Positions 27,566-37,106 are shown, counted from the first letter of the stretch. The stretch: DNA of 64,000 bases from Nostoc sp. NIES-4103 (GCF_002368335.1 NZ_AP018288.1:2925039-2989038); one strand, 5' to 3'. Made by a program: numbers and translations. The notes: a model not told the origin generated them from the letters alone.

Positions 27566-27859
27566 AGGACATAGACTGTTCTTGAGTACTGTGGATGGTG
27601 AAGCGACAGTGATACCATTTGGGATGAGCGGATTTGGGATTTTAGATTGAAAAAAGTTAATTGCTAAACTTTTTAGTAGTCCGCGATCGCAATTTTTTCC
27701 CAGTTGGTATAATTTATGTCGCTTACCAAAAATGAGCTATCTCTTCTTGTAAGCAGCTAGCTATCCTATCTGCTAAGGCTAAATGCTTTTTTTCAAGCAC
27801 ACACAACGCCAGAAGACCAGATGATGAAGAATAAAAGCTACAATTTTATACTTCACGCT

Positions 27860-28138
27860 TCATACAGCGTTCGACTCTTGATATTGTGGCAGCAGGTCGA
27901 TAACGTTGTTGAAACTGGTAAAATAGTCTTGGAGTGCGTTAGCGGCTTGACCAGTAAATTCAATCCATTCGTAATGGCAAATATCTTGGGCAATTGTATC
28001 CCACTGGAACAATGAAAACTTAGGAGTAGCTATTAGGACAGAAACGCTTTTTTCTCCCAAACTAGTTTGATTATCTAGCCTAACTGCAACAACGTAGCTG
28101 GTATTAATGACAACGTTCTGTATCTTGATAAATGCCAT
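27860..28138 (-). CDS. Small protein of unknown function
   Basis: This 92-aa soluble protein starts at ATG 28138 (MAFIKIQNVVINTSYVVAVR); TTG 28150 would add four residues. The first half is beta-strand-like (VVINTSYVVAVRLDNQT, KSVSVLIATPKFS); the second is more helical (EWIEFTGQAANALQDYFTSF). I do not recognise a domain with certainty; the opening resembles small cyanobacterial proteins with a single SH3-like or PH-like fold. It has no signal peptide. It lies divergently upstream of nothing obvious and 294 bp before hglE on the same strand, so it could share control with the hgl operon. Codon use looks genuine. Confidence 0.65.
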   Translation of the reverse strand: MAFIKIQNVVINTSYVVAVRLDNQTSLGEKSVSVLIATPKFSLFQWDTIAQDICHYEWIEFTGQAANALQDYFTSFNNVIDLLPQYQESNAV

Positions 28139-28951
28139 AGCCAGTTTCAACGTCCAGGATAATGTATTTTATGGAAATTGACCAAGAAAAGTTGACAAGT
28201 TCGTTACAGAAAAAACATCACCTTTACTCCGAAATCATATAGTTAGCTGAACAAATACTCAATCAAATGTCAGGTGATGCAAATGCGGTTTGGGTTAGTT
28301 TTTACTTTTCTACATTCAATCAATTAACTAATTTTCCTTGCCGCCTTGAAACGTTTGAATTAATAAAAAGATTAGCATACTTTATAGAAACTAAATCATT
28401 CCTTTAAACTAATTTCAGAAAAAAGCTGGTTTTTTGCTGATGAAATTCTGAAGGTTAATATACTCAGCAAGTATTTTTTTTGACTAACCATTGGCTCTAA
28501 TACTTTCGTTACTAATAGCTGGGACATGAATTTTATCTTGATTGAGAGGGCATTATAAAAATTTTGGCAGCCAAGTAATCATTCAACGAATACATAAATC
28601 ATCAAGCATGACTATCAGTAAGATTTTTTCAGAAGAACATCATAATTGGGGAACGATTTTTGATGAATTTTAAATATAAATCTATTTCCAGAAACAATTA
28701 GTTATTTATAAAGCAAATATTAAATTTTAATTTGTGCGTTATAAACAACATATAAATTTTGTTATGAATTACCAAAATTTTGATTACATAAAGCATTGTC
28801 TGATAAACAAGTTACAGATTAATAATTCATTCTTTGTGCCTTAGTGTCTTTGTGGTAAAAAATTTAATTTTGAACCACCAATACACTAAAACACAAATAA
28901 AAATCTATTTAACAGGAGTATTCCTAATTCCCAGTACCCAGTACCCAGTCC
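28139..28951. other. AT-rich spacer with a hairpin repeat and STRR
   Basis: No gene is visible. 28151-28800 is AT-rich and featureless. A TTTGTGCCTTAGTGTCTTTG inverted repeat lies at 28830-28897, and CCCAGTA heptamers start at about 28930 and run into the 3' end of the ParB-like gene. Confidence 0.6.
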
Positions 28952-30292
28952 CTAACCCCTATTCCCCATTACTGGTAACTTTCCAGACCAATTCTGCCAC
29001 CGCATCATGCCGCGACTGACCAATTCTGGATGGGTATCCCCAATAAAACAGATACGCCCCATCCTTTCGCAAGCAATGAGAATTTCACCGTGTCCCATAA
29101 ACGGGGCAATCACAAAATTATTCGGACTAGTATACAAATTTATTAAGTAGTTGATGATTCCCTCTACTCCTTCAACATTAATTGGTGTTTGTGGTTTAGA
29201 TATTAATTGGTGAGAAAAAATTCCTATATAAATATTGCCTAGTATTAATTCGTATTGAAAGGGCATTTGATTATGTTTGTAAAATTCATAAATATGTCCC
29301 TCTGAACGCAGCACAGCCACAACCCGCGCTTCATCTACTAAATAATTATGCTCCCAGGTTGGGGAAAGGGTAGCGATCGCTAATGCTGCATTTGAGGGCA
29401 GCAGTTTCCTAAATTCTGGAGTTGCAGTATTACCACAATATACTAAATGCCGTCCTAAGAGCCATTCCTGACCAAGTTTGACTTTGGGTGCAGTAGGTGT
29501 TGCTGATTGCTCAATTAATGCTTCTGGCTGGTGTTGATTTTTCTTGACAGCTAATTTAGCTGCTTTTTGTGCCATAGCACTTTTGTGTGCTAATATCTGT
29601 AGTTCTTTTTGCTTAGCTTTCAACTCAGCAATCAGTTTAGCTTGCCGTTCGGCTTCTTGTTTGTCTCCCCTGGCTTGGGCTAATTCCAAAGCTTTTTCTG
29701 CCTCTTGTGCCAAAGTACGTTCTTTACTGCCAGCCCTAGCTATCTTTAATAATGCCGTAGGACTATCTGCGATCGCTGTACCCTTAATTAGCTGTTTAAC
29801 TGCTGGATGAATACTTTTCGCAATCTGCTTACCGTGCTGGAAGGTGCGTTCAGAATATCCGACTTCTTTGGCTAACTCCACAGTTGTTTTTGGTGGTGGT
29901 GAAATCATTTCACCACCTTTGAGGGTATGTTGATTATCACCCACTTTCGCCCGCAGCCCCATGCGTTCCAGAATTTGATCTCGTTCTAGCCACAGTTCTG
30001 AACGTTCTAGCGGTTCTAACTCATTGCGGATCAAATTTTCGTCAATCTCTGCCAAACGGGCTTGGTCAGAATCAGTATAAGTAACAATATTACACTCAAT
30101 AGCCTCTAGCCCCAACAGCTTACAGGCTGTCAGACGGTGTAATCCCGCAATCAAATTCAGCTTTTGATCTACCGTAATCGGGTTCAACAGACCATTAGCC
30201 TTAATTGATTCCTTCAAATCGTCAACTTTTTCGCCTTTAACTGGACGGCGGTTGCGACCAACTTGAATTTGGTCTATGGGCACTATAGGCAT
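28952..30292 (-). CDS. ParB-like protein fused to a degenerate DNA methyltransferase
   Basis: This is a 446-aa protein. Residues 1-95 are a ParB/Srx N-terminal domain: VPIDQIQVGRNRRPVKGEKV, ESIKANGLLNPITV, and the nucleotide-binding LIAGLHRLTACKLLG. A helical central region (VELAKEVGYSERTFQHGKQI) fits the ParB DNA-binding part. A Lys/Ala/Glu-rich coiled coil spans about 190-255. Residues 275-446 resemble the ParB-linked N6/N4 methyltransferases of phages and plasmids: GQEWLLGRHLVYCGNT at the start and APFMGHGEILIACERMGR near the end. The catalytic DPPY is absent, with LSPTWEHNY in its place, and the middle is short. Methyltransferase activity is therefore unlikely; DNA binding remains plausible. 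The last residues (GNRG) are encoded by STRR sequence. It could be a domesticated phage or plasmid gene. Confidence 0.85.
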   Translation of the reverse strand: MPIVPIDQIQVGRNRRPVKGEKVDDLKESIKANGLLNPITVDQKLNLIAGLHRLTACKLLGLEAIECNIVTYTDSDQARLAEIDENLIRNELEPLERSELWLERDQILERMGLRAKVGDNQHTLKGGEMISPPPKTTVELAKEVGYSERTFQHGKQIAKSIHPAVKQLIKGTAIADSPTALLKIARAGSKERTLAQEAEKALELAQARGDKQEAERQAKLIAELKAKQKELQILAHKSAMAQKAAKLAVKKNQHQPEALIEQSATPTAPKVKLGQEWLLGRHLVYCGNTATPEFRKLLPSNAALAIATLSPTWEHNYLVDEARVVAVLRSEGHIYEFYKHNQMPFQYELILGNIYIGIFSHQLISKPQTPINVEGVEGIINYLINLYTSPNNFVIAPFMGHGEILIACERMGRICFIGDTHPELVSRGMMRWQNWSGKLPVMGNRG

Positions 30293-31179
30293 AATTACTG
30301 TTTTTGAGTGCGTTTAGCCAAAACACTAACAATATGACTAAGATACAGCTAAAAAGTTTCGATTGGGGATTGGGGACTGGGGACTGGGGACTGGGGACTG
30401 GGGATTGGGGATTGGGCATGGAGCATGGGGGATTGGGGATTGGGGATTAGGGGCAATGGGGACTGGGGATTGGGGATTGAGGACTTTTTACTGTCACCAG
30501 TTGAAGAGAATGTCTTATGGTACACAATTGTGATGATAGCAATCTGTTGATAATAACAAAACTGCTAGATTACCAATAAAAGTTGGGATCAGGTATTGAA
30601 TATTGAGTAATCAGATCAAAAAAATTCTTTCCTAATCACCAGTACCCAGTACCCAGTACCCAATATCCATTGGTTGACAATATTAAAGTTTTTTGCCATA
30701 CTTAAACACAAGTTTATCGAAGTTTTTCCGAGAGATTTTCATATCAAGTCAGCTGATTACTTATAATTGGGAGTATGGTGCGGAAATCTGAAAATACCTC
30801 CTCTGCACTCTTTCTCCCCTGCTCCCTTGCAGTCTTAACGATAAGTCTTTAACCGGACACGATATGATTGGCGCTTCATTGTTTTTGAGATTTAAGTTTT
30901 TGGCTAGCGCTATAGTATTTTAGGATACTTGATTCAATGTCAAATTAGGATAAAACTAGAGAAGATTTGGAGTAACGCCACCATTGATTTTGCCGCCAAA
31001 CCAGTAATTGATGGTAGCAATAAAGGCTTACTACATTCACATAGAACTAATTTAACTCTTTGCTGGGTGAAGATCAAATCATCAGGAAAAGTACCTTGAT
31101 TAACTGCGGATGAGTTGATTGCAACCGCCTGATATAGCCATCTAGCCAAATTTTGAGATAGCACAATTGGAATGAAAAT
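30293..31179. repeat. Repeat-rich spacer before hgdB
   Basis: TTGGGGA/CTGGGGA heptamers fill 30361-30482. CCCAGTA heptamers lie at 30638-30665. The last 500 bp are unique, without a supported gene, and should contain the hgdB promoter. Confidence 0.75.
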
Positions 31180-32382
31180 ATGGCATTAAACAAAGAAAGC
31201 CGATTATTTACAAAATCTCCTGGTCGGTGGCGAATACTTTTGGCAGCTTCTGTGACTTTGGCTACCGGACTAATATCATTTTATAGTTTTTCACCAATCA
31301 AGTTTCGCTCTCCAGTTCAGGCTCCGCCAGCTAATCCTCCAAAGGCTACCCCTGTGAAAGTTGCTGTGACTGCCTTGGGACGTTTGCAACCTGAAGGCGA
31401 AGTGACTCATTTGTCTGCTCCCAGTTCAACCAACGGTATTCGAGTAGAAAGGCTGATGGTGAAGGAAGGAGACACTGTGAAAGCAGGACAAGTATTAGCG
31501 TATTTAGAAGATTATAGTCGTGCTACCGCAGCTTTAGAACAAGCCTTAGACAAACTGCAAATTGCTAAAGTCAAACTAGCACAGGTAAAGTCTGGGGCTA
31601 AACCTGGAGATATTGATGCACAAAAGGCAGCGATCGCCACTTTAGAGTCACAATTTAAAGGTGATGTTGCAACACAACAAGCAACAATCAACCGCATCCA
31701 GGCTGAAGTAAACAATGCTCAAATCGAAAACCAGCGATATCAGCAGTTATTTAAACAAGGTGCGATCGCTGCTTCAGTAGCAGATAGCAAAGCCTTGCAA
31801 TTGAAGACTGCACAACAGCAGCTCACAGAAGCCAAAGCCAGCCTCAGCCGTACTCAAAACACCTACCAACAACAGCAAAAAGAAGCCAAAGCCAAACTCA
31901 ACAGTATTAAAGAAGTGCGTACAGTCGATGTTGACTTAGCACAAGCTGATGTTAGAAGTGCTGTAACTGCTATCAAACAAGCAAAAGCAGACCAGGAATT
32001 AAGTTACATCAAATCTCCCATAGATGGCAAAATTTTGAAAATTCACGCCAAAACCGGAGAAGTAATTTCCAGCACTGGATTTGCTGATATAGGCAAAACA
32101 TCTCAAATGTATGTCGTCGCAGAAGTGTATCAAACCGATATTCAAAAAGTACGTTTAGGTCAAAAAGCGACCATTACCAGCACAGCATTTCCTGGAAAAT
32201 TACAAGGAACTGTGAACGAGATTGGTTTGCAAGTTGATAAACAAAGTATCTTTAGCCTCAACCCCAACTCAGACACAGACCGCAGAATAGTTGAAGTCAA
32301 AATATCCATCGATAACCCCAAAGATAGCGAACGGGTAGCTCGTTTAACCAATTTACAGGTGGATGTTGCTATTCAAATATAG
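31180..32382 (+). CDS. hgdB: DevB-like membrane fusion protein (HgdB)
   Basis: This 400-aa periplasmic adaptor is of the HlyD/DevB family. One N-terminal membrane anchor (ILLAASVTLATGLISFYSF) is followed by a beta/lipoyl half (VKVAVTALGRLQPEGEVTHL), a second lipoyl motif (VKEGDTVKAGQVLAYLED), a long coiled-coil hairpin at about 125-260 rich in Gln, Ala and Lys, and the return lipoyl and barrel (LSYIKSPIDGKILKIHAKTGEVI). It would link an inner-membrane ABC permease to a TolC channel for export of heterocyst glycolipid. It is followed 136 bp later by a DevC-like permease; no DevA-like ATPase gene follows. The same arrangement (hgdB, hgdC, epimerase, glycosyltransferases) is known near hgl genes in Anabaena. 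Confidence 0.85.
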   Translation: MALNKESRLFTKSPGRWRILLAASVTLATGLISFYSFSPIKFRSPVQAPPANPPKATPVKVAVTALGRLQPEGEVTHLSAPSSTNGIRVERLMVKEGDTVKAGQVLAYLEDYSRATAALEQALDKLQIAKVKLAQVKSGAKPGDIDAQKAAIATLESQFKGDVATQQATINRIQAEVNNAQIENQRYQQLFKQGAIAASVADSKALQLKTAQQQLTEAKASLSRTQNTYQQQQKEAKAKLNSIKEVRTVDVDLAQADVRSAVTAIKQAKADQELSYIKSPIDGKILKIHAKTGEVISSTGFADIGKTSQMYVVAEVYQTDIQKVRLGQKATITSTAFPGKLQGTVNEIGLQVDKQSIFSLNPNSDTDRRIVEVKISIDNPKDSERVARLTNLQVDVAIQI

Positions 32383-32516
32383 TCAATAGTCAATAGTCAA
32401 TAGTCAGTGGTTAGTGGTCAGTGATCAGTAGTCAGTAGTTAGAACAAATAACAAATGACAAATGACAAATGACAAATGACAACTAACAACTGACAACTAA
32501 CAACTCACAAATTAAT
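32383..32516. repeat. STRR arrays between hgdB and hgdC
   Basis: Three successive heptamer families appear: AGTCAAT/AGTCAGT, then AAATGAC, then CAACTGA/CAACTAA. They end two bases before the hgdC ATG, leaving no ribosome site. Confidence 0.9.
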
Positions 32517-32518
32517 CC

Positions 32519-33697
32519 ATGAATTTAAAGATTCCTTTGGCATGGCTACAATTAGCCCAACAAAAAGTTCGCTTTTTAGTGGCTATAGCTGGCATTGCTT
32601 TTATTGTCCTGCTGATGTTTGTGCAACTTGGTTTTCAAGATGCTCTTTATTCTAGTGCTACCGCAGTACATCAAAGCCTACGAGGTGATTTATTTTTAGT
32701 TAGTTCTCAATATAAATCTTTAACCTCAAGTCAAAGCTTTTCACGCACTCGTTTATACCAAGCTTTGGGGTTTGATGGTGTAGAATCAGTTAGCCCCATG
32801 TATTTGCAATTTGCAAAACTGAAAAATCCGGCTAGCGGGGAGAAATATTCAATATATGTTATTGGGTTTGATCCGGGAAGACATGTAATGAATATACCGG
32901 AAGTCGAGCAAAACTTAGACAAACTCAAAATTCCTGATGTTATGCTTTTTGACCGAGATTCTCGACCAGAATTCGGCCCAATTGCTGCAAATTTTGACAA
33001 AGGAGATACGGAACAAACAATAGAAATATTTCCCTTTGATGCCCAAATTGGATATAGAGTTAGAGTTGGTGGCTTATTCAGTTTAGGCCCTTCCTTTGGT
33101 GTAGACGGCAATTTAATTGTCAGTGATTCAACTTTCTTAAGAATAAATCCTAACACTCGTCCAGCAGAGAAAATAGATATAGGTGTCATCTCTCTCCAAC
33201 CTGGTGTTGATGCAGAAAAAGTTCTGAAAAACTTGAAAGCCAGCTTACCTAATGATGTTCAAGTTTTCACTCGTCAAGAATTTATTAACTTTGAGAAAAA
33301 CTATTGGGCACTAAGAACACCTATAGGCTTTATCTTGAATTTAATGTTGACGATGGCTTCTGTTGTGGGTGTAGTTATTGTCTATCAAATCCTTTACAGC
33401 AATATTGCGACACAATTTATTGCTTATGCCACTTTAAAAGCTATTGGTTATGCCAATAACTATTTATTAAATGTGGTCTTTCAACAAGCCCTAATCTTAG
33501 CATTCTTAAGTTATATACCAGGATTTCTTGTCTCTGTTATTTTATATGACTTTGCCAGAGAAGCCACTAAATTACCAATCATCATGACTGCTAATAATGC
33601 AGCAATTGTTTTAATATCGGCAGTATTGATGTGTATAACTTCTGGCGCACTCGCTATCAATAAACTCCGTTCTGCTGATCCGGCTGATATTTTCTAG
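32519..33697 (+). CDS. hgdC: DevC-like ABC transporter permease (HgdC)
   Basis: This 392-aa inner-membrane protein is of the DevC/MacB-type FtsX family. One N-terminal helix (FLVAIAGIAFIVLLMFVQLGF) precedes a large periplasmic domain at about 45-260. Three C-terminal helices follow at about 275-385 (TPIGFILNLMLTMASVVGVV, VVFQQALILAFLSYIPGFLV, AAIVLISAVLMCITSGALA). With HgdB it would form a glycolipid exporter; the ATP-binding subunit must come from elsewhere, for example a DevA-type protein. The start follows directly after heptamer repeats. The next genes in the same direction encode an epimerase-like SDR and glycosyltransferases, fitting export coupled to sugar-head formation. Confidence 0.85.
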   Translation: MNLKIPLAWLQLAQQKVRFLVAIAGIAFIVLLMFVQLGFQDALYSSATAVHQSLRGDLFLVSSQYKSLTSSQSFSRTRLYQALGFDGVESVSPMYLQFAKLKNPASGEKYSIYVIGFDPGRHVMNIPEVEQNLDKLKIPDVMLFDRDSRPEFGPIAANFDKGDTEQTIEIFPFDAQIGYRVRVGGLFSLGPSFGVDGNLIVSDSTFLRINPNTRPAEKIDIGVISLQPGVDAEKVLKNLKASLPNDVQVFTRQEFINFEKNYWALRTPIGFILNLMLTMASVVGVVIVYQILYSNIATQFIAYATLKAIGYANNYLLNVVFQQALILAFLSYIPGFLVSVILYDFAREATKLPIIMTANNAAIVLISAVLMCITSGALAINKLRSADPADIF

Positions 33698-33704
33698 CAA
33701 GGGA

Positions 33705-33865
33705 GTAGGGGAGATGAGGGAGATGGGGAGCAGGGGAGCAGGGGGGATAGGGGGGATGAGGGAGATGAGGGGGATGAGGGAGAAATAACTAACTCCTAAC
33801 TCCTAACTCCTAACTCCTAACTCCTAACTCCTAACTCCTAACTCTTAACTCCTAACTCCCAACTT
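33705..33865. repeat. GGGATGAGGG and CTCCTAA repeat arrays
   Basis: GGGGAGATGAGGGAGATG-type units (33705-33785) are followed by about nine tandem CTCCTAA heptamers (33786-33860), between hgdC and the epimerase gene. Confidence 0.9.
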
Positions 33866-33926
33866 CATAACAACCTTTTGCTGAATTTTAATCCAAAATC
33901 TGCTCATCCAAAATTGGCTCTGCTCT

Positions 33927-34928
33927 ATGAATTTACAAAATAAAACTCTTCTCATCACTGGAATTGATGAATTTATCGGTTTGCGTGCAGCCGAGTTAGC
34001 CGTAGCGCAGGGAATGAAAGTCCGGGGATTGCAAAAAAATAGCGATCGCGCAAAACTCCAAAATTTGGGTGCAGAAGTCATTGTTGGCAATGTTACCGAT
34101 GCAGCTATTGCTCAAAAAGCTTGTCAGGGAGTAGACATCGTTTTACATACTGCTCAAATTACCCAAGAAGCTGGTTCACTCAAAGATTTTCGAGAAATCA
34201 ATGTTGCCGGCACAGTCAATATGGCTAAAGCTGCCAAAAGTGCTGGTGTTAAAACTTTTGTGCATCTCTCCAGTGTGATGGTCTATGGCTTTAATTATCC
34301 TGAGAATGTCACTGAATCGGGGTCACTCTGTGGTGAGGATAATCCCTACTGTCAGACAAAAATAGAAGCCGAAGCACAACTTTTACCACTGAATGCACCG
34401 CCTGATTTCGGCGTAATCATTATTCGCGCTGGTGATGTTTATGGGCCTGGGAGTATTCCTTGGATAGTCCGACCACTTCTGATGATGCGTCAAAAATTGT
34501 TTGCCTATGCGAATGATGGTAAAGGAGTAATCAATCACGTCTATATAGACAATCTCATTGATGCTATTTTTCTAGCCATCGAAAAAGAAACCTACGGAGA
34601 AATTTTCAATATCACCGATGGAGAAAATACTTCTTGGAAAGAGTATTTCATGCGTCTAGCAGCCATGGAAGGTTTACCAGCACCCATGTCTCTACCAAAA
34701 GATGAAATGAAGTTATTTCTGAAACTACGCCATCAGGGACAAAAACTTTTTCGTAAAAAAGCTGATATTCTCCCAGAATCCGTAGATTTTATGTCTCGTC
34801 CTCATGCTTATTCTGTTGCTAAAGCCCAGAATTTGTTAGATTACAAACCCAAAATTGACTTAGAAGCAGGAATGCAACTTACACATGAATGGTTGCAAAA
34901 AACTGATATTCAACAACTAGTTAAGTAG
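33927..34928 (+). CDS. NAD-dependent epimerase/dehydratase (extended SDR)
   Basis: This 333-aa extended SDR resembles sugar-nucleotide epimerases and 3-beta-hydroxysteroid-type dehydrogenases. The Rossmann start is LLITGIDEFIG: the usual TGxxGxxG has Glu at the middle Gly. The catalytic residues are present, with Ser in VHLSSVMVYGF and Tyr-x3-Lys in YCQTK, plus RAGDVYGPGS and NITDGENTSWKEYF, typical of the family. A role in making or modifying the glycolipid head group or chain is inferred from position: 229 bp after hgdC and before the glycosyltransferases. Anabaena has an epimerase-like gene in the same place. The start codon follows a repeat array and has no clear ribosome site. Confidence 0.85.
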   Translation: MNLQNKTLLITGIDEFIGLRAAELAVAQGMKVRGLQKNSDRAKLQNLGAEVIVGNVTDAAIAQKACQGVDIVLHTAQITQEAGSLKDFREINVAGTVNMAKAAKSAGVKTFVHLSSVMVYGFNYPENVTESGSLCGEDNPYCQTKIEAEAQLLPLNAPPDFGVIIIRAGDVYGPGSIPWIVRPLLMMRQKLFAYANDGKGVINHVYIDNLIDAIFLAIEKETYGEIFNITDGENTSWKEYFMRLAAMEGLPAPMSLPKDEMKLFLKLRHQGQKLFRKKADILPESVDFMSRPHAYSVAKAQNLLDYKPKIDLEAGMQLTHEWLQKTDIQQLVK

Positions 34929-35233
34929 TTGATAAATATCCACCAATATGAAAGAGTAATTTGCTTGTTGAATTACTTCTTGGTTACTATAGCCATCCTA
35001 TTTCATTAGGAAAATTATCGAACCGCAAAGTAATGTAGGGTTGGTTTTGCCCACATAATTACCCCCCGGCTATGCCGTCCCCCCTTAGTAAGAGGGGGGA
35101 CTACAGAGGAATCAAATTAAGCTCAACTTCATAGAGAAATAGTATAACAACAATCCACACTCTTCAATGGTTGCTGTTACAGCTATTTTAGTGTCTAGAA
35201 AACGCAGTATTTTTACTGAGGAGTTCCTAAAAT
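34929..35233. repeat. Spacer with G/C-rich hairpin element
   Basis: A hairpin of GTCCCCCCT (35077-35085) with AGGGGGGAC (35093-35101) sits in a block with loose terminal inverted repeats near 34990 and 35140. No gene is visible. GAGGAG at 35218 serves the next start. Confidence 0.7.
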
Positions 35234-35701
35234 ATGTTGAAAATATCTCATTTACGACATCTTCTACTAGCTAGTTTACTGAGCATTAGTTGTGCAGAAA
35301 TTGTCAATGCAGAGCCTGCCACAAAGTTGACTGTTTCAGTGAATGGAATCCGTCACCAAAAAGGTGAGATTTGCTTTCGAGTTTACGCTAGTGAACGAGG
35401 ATTTCCTATGAGTAATACTAGTGAAGTTCAAAGTGGCTGTACTAAGATTACGGGCATTTCTGTTACTAAGGTTTTTTCTGGTTTGAAGCCAGGAAATTAT
35501 GCTGTTGCTGTAGTTGATGATCAGAACGGAAATCACAAGCTTGACACAGACTTTTTTGGTATTCCCAAAGAAGGTTTTGGTATTTCCAATAATCCTACTG
35601 TATCTATCCAAACAGGTACACCAAAGTTTAGCAAGTCAAGTTTTGTAGTTAAGAAAAACACAACAATCAATATTTTCATGAAATACTCGCTCGACCCATA
35701 A
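35234..35701 (+). CDS. Exported DUF2141 protein
   Basis: This 155-aa protein has a signal peptide (LLLASLLSISCAEIVNA, cleavage after NAEP) and a DUF2141 beta-sandwich domain: LTVSVNGIRHQKGEICFRVY, GLKPGNYAVAVVDDQNGNHK and the characteristic DTDFFGIPKEGFGISNN. Two cysteines (ICF, SGC) could pair. The DUF is common in cyanobacteria and Bacteroidetes; its function is unknown. The start is supported by GAGGAG 11 bases upstream. It lies between the epimerase and the GT2 enzyme in the glycolipid export set, so a role in the envelope of heterocysts is possible but unproven. Confidence 0.85.
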   Translation: MLKISHLRHLLLASLLSISCAEIVNAEPATKLTVSVNGIRHQKGEICFRVYASERGFPMSNTSEVQSGCTKITGISVTKVFSGLKPGNYAVAVVDDQNGNHKLDTDFFGIPKEGFGISNNPTVSIQTGTPKFSKSSFVVKKNTTINIFMKYSLDP

Positions 35702-35711
35702 GCGGGAGGTT

Positions 35712-35818
35712 TCGGAGCAGGGGGGATGAGGGAGATGAGGGAGATGAGGAGGATGAGGAAGAGAATAACTAAACCAATGCCCTATGCCCTATGCCCCATG
35801 CCCTATGCCCCATCCCCA
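35712..35818. repeat. GGGATGAGG and ATGCCCT repeats
   Basis: GAGGGAGATGAGG units (35720-35765) precede ATGCCCT/ATGCCCC heptamers (35777-35817). The latter create false upstream ATG starts for the next gene. Confidence 0.85.
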
Positions 35819-35846
35819 ATTCCATTTGCCGGAGATTAGAGATTTC

Positions 35847-37106
35847 ATGAAAGAGTTGACGATATTTCTATCTAAGTCTTTGCTGGGTTGGTTGGCTATT
35901 CAGGCGTGTATTACACTGATGTTTTTGTTGTATGTGCGATCGCGCCCCAAAACCATATTACCCGATGAACAGTTACCCAAAACAGCGGTGATTCTTTGTT
36001 TACGTGGAGCCGACCCGTTTTTACCCAATTGTTTGCAAGCACTATTAAAGCAGAACTACCCACAGTACGATTTAAAGCTAATTATTGATAGTCAAGAAGA
36101 TCCTGCTTGGCAAATAGCCAGCGAGACTATCAATGAACTAAAAGCAACCAATGTCCAAATCAACCATTTGAGGATAATACGCCACAACTGTAGTCTCAAA
36201 TGTAGTTCTTTAATACAAGCTATTTCCGATTTGGATGATTCTTATCAGGTAGTTGCTTTAGTAGATGCTGATACAATAGTCCATCCTAATTGGCTGCGCG
36301 AATTAGTTAGTCCTTTAACTAATCCCAAAGTTGGGGTGACAACGGGTAATCGTTGGTATGTACCGACAGGTAGTTATTGGGGGTCTTTAGTACGGTACGC
36401 AGGTAATGTTGCTACAGTTGTGCAGATGTACTTATTTGGCATTCCTTGGGGTGGAACTTTAGCAGTTAAGAAAGAAGTGCTTCACCAAACAGGACTGTTA
36501 GATATGTGGGGACAAGCTTTCGGCGAAGATATGATGATGCACAACATCCTGAAAAAACATGGGATGCGGGTCAAGTTGGTGCCTTCTCTAATTATGCTAA
36601 ATCGTGAAGAATGCGATTTACTTAGCTTTTTAGACTCTCTCAAACGCCAAATATTCTCTTCTCGACTCTATCATCCCCGCTGGCTAGCTTTAGTTAGTGA
36701 AGCGATTTCTAGCATCCTCTTTCCGACAGCAGTCATAGTATTGTTTTTCTTGTCGTTGGGCGATGCACAATGGGAAGCTGCGGCTTTATTGTTAAGGAGT
36801 TACAGCATCTATACTCTAGGATTATTCTTGATCATGCTCGTCGTGGAGTATGGAATACAACAAGTAATTCGCTCTCAAGGTCAACCAGTCACAAAATTAT
36901 CAGCGACTACGATAGTCAGAATGTTGCTAGCAATTCCCTTAACACAGTGGGTGTATGGGTTAGCAATGCTATCATCTTTTTGGATGTCAACAGTTAAATG
37001 GCGCGGTATTGTCTATCGGGTTCAAGGGCCTTGGAACATTCGACTAGTTGAATACCACCCTTATGATTTGTTGGATCAACCTATTGATAGCAGAATTTCT
37101 CTTTGA
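35847..37106 (+). CDS. Membrane glycosyltransferase family 2
   Basis: This 419-aa protein (from ATG 35847, with GGAG 12 bases upstream) belongs to the GT2 group near ceramide glucosyltransferases. An N-terminal helix (LGWLAIQACITLMFLLYV) precedes the GT-A domain with the DAD metal motif in VVALVDADTIVHPNWL, the acceptor-loop ED in GQAFGEDMMMHN, and a QxxRW-like region (LKRQIFSSRLYHPRW). Two or three C-terminal helices follow (ISSILFPTAVIVLFFL, TLGLFLIMLVVEYGI, MLLAIPLTQWVYGLAML). It would transfer a sugar from a nucleotide donor to a lipid at the cytoplasmic membrane. ATG 35784 is in frame but lies in heptamer repeats and is rejected. The position next to hglT suggests a glycolipid role. Confidence 0.85.
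   Translation: MKELTIFLSKSLLGWLAIQACITLMFLLYVRSRPKTILPDEQLPKTAVILCLRGADPFLPNCLQALLKQNYPQYDLKLIIDSQEDPAWQIASETINELKATNVQINHLRIIRHNCSLKCSSLIQAISDLDDSYQVVALVDADTIVHPNWLRELVSPLTNPKVGVTTGNRWYVPTGSYWGSLVRYAGNVATVVQMYLFGIPWGGTLAVKKEVLHQTGLLDMWGQAFGEDMMMHNILKKHGMRVKLVPSLIMLNREECDLLSFLDSLKRQIFSSRLYHPRWLALVSEAISSILFPTAVIVLFFLSLGDAQWEAAALLLRSYSIYTLGLFLIMLVVEYGIQQVIRSQGQPVTKLSATTIVRMLLAIPLTQWVYGLAMLSSFWMSTVKWRGIVYRVQGPWNIRLVEYHPYDLLDQPIDSRISL

Noticed and set aside
30940..31164. 74-codon minus-strand ORF before hgdB
   Set aside because: GTG start, no domain and no ribosome site; it occupies the likely hgdB promoter region.
35784..35846. Upstream ATG extending the GT2 glycosyltransferase by 21 residues
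   Set aside because: The extension is encoded by ATGCCCT heptamers; ATG 35847 begins right before the membrane helix and follows GGAG.
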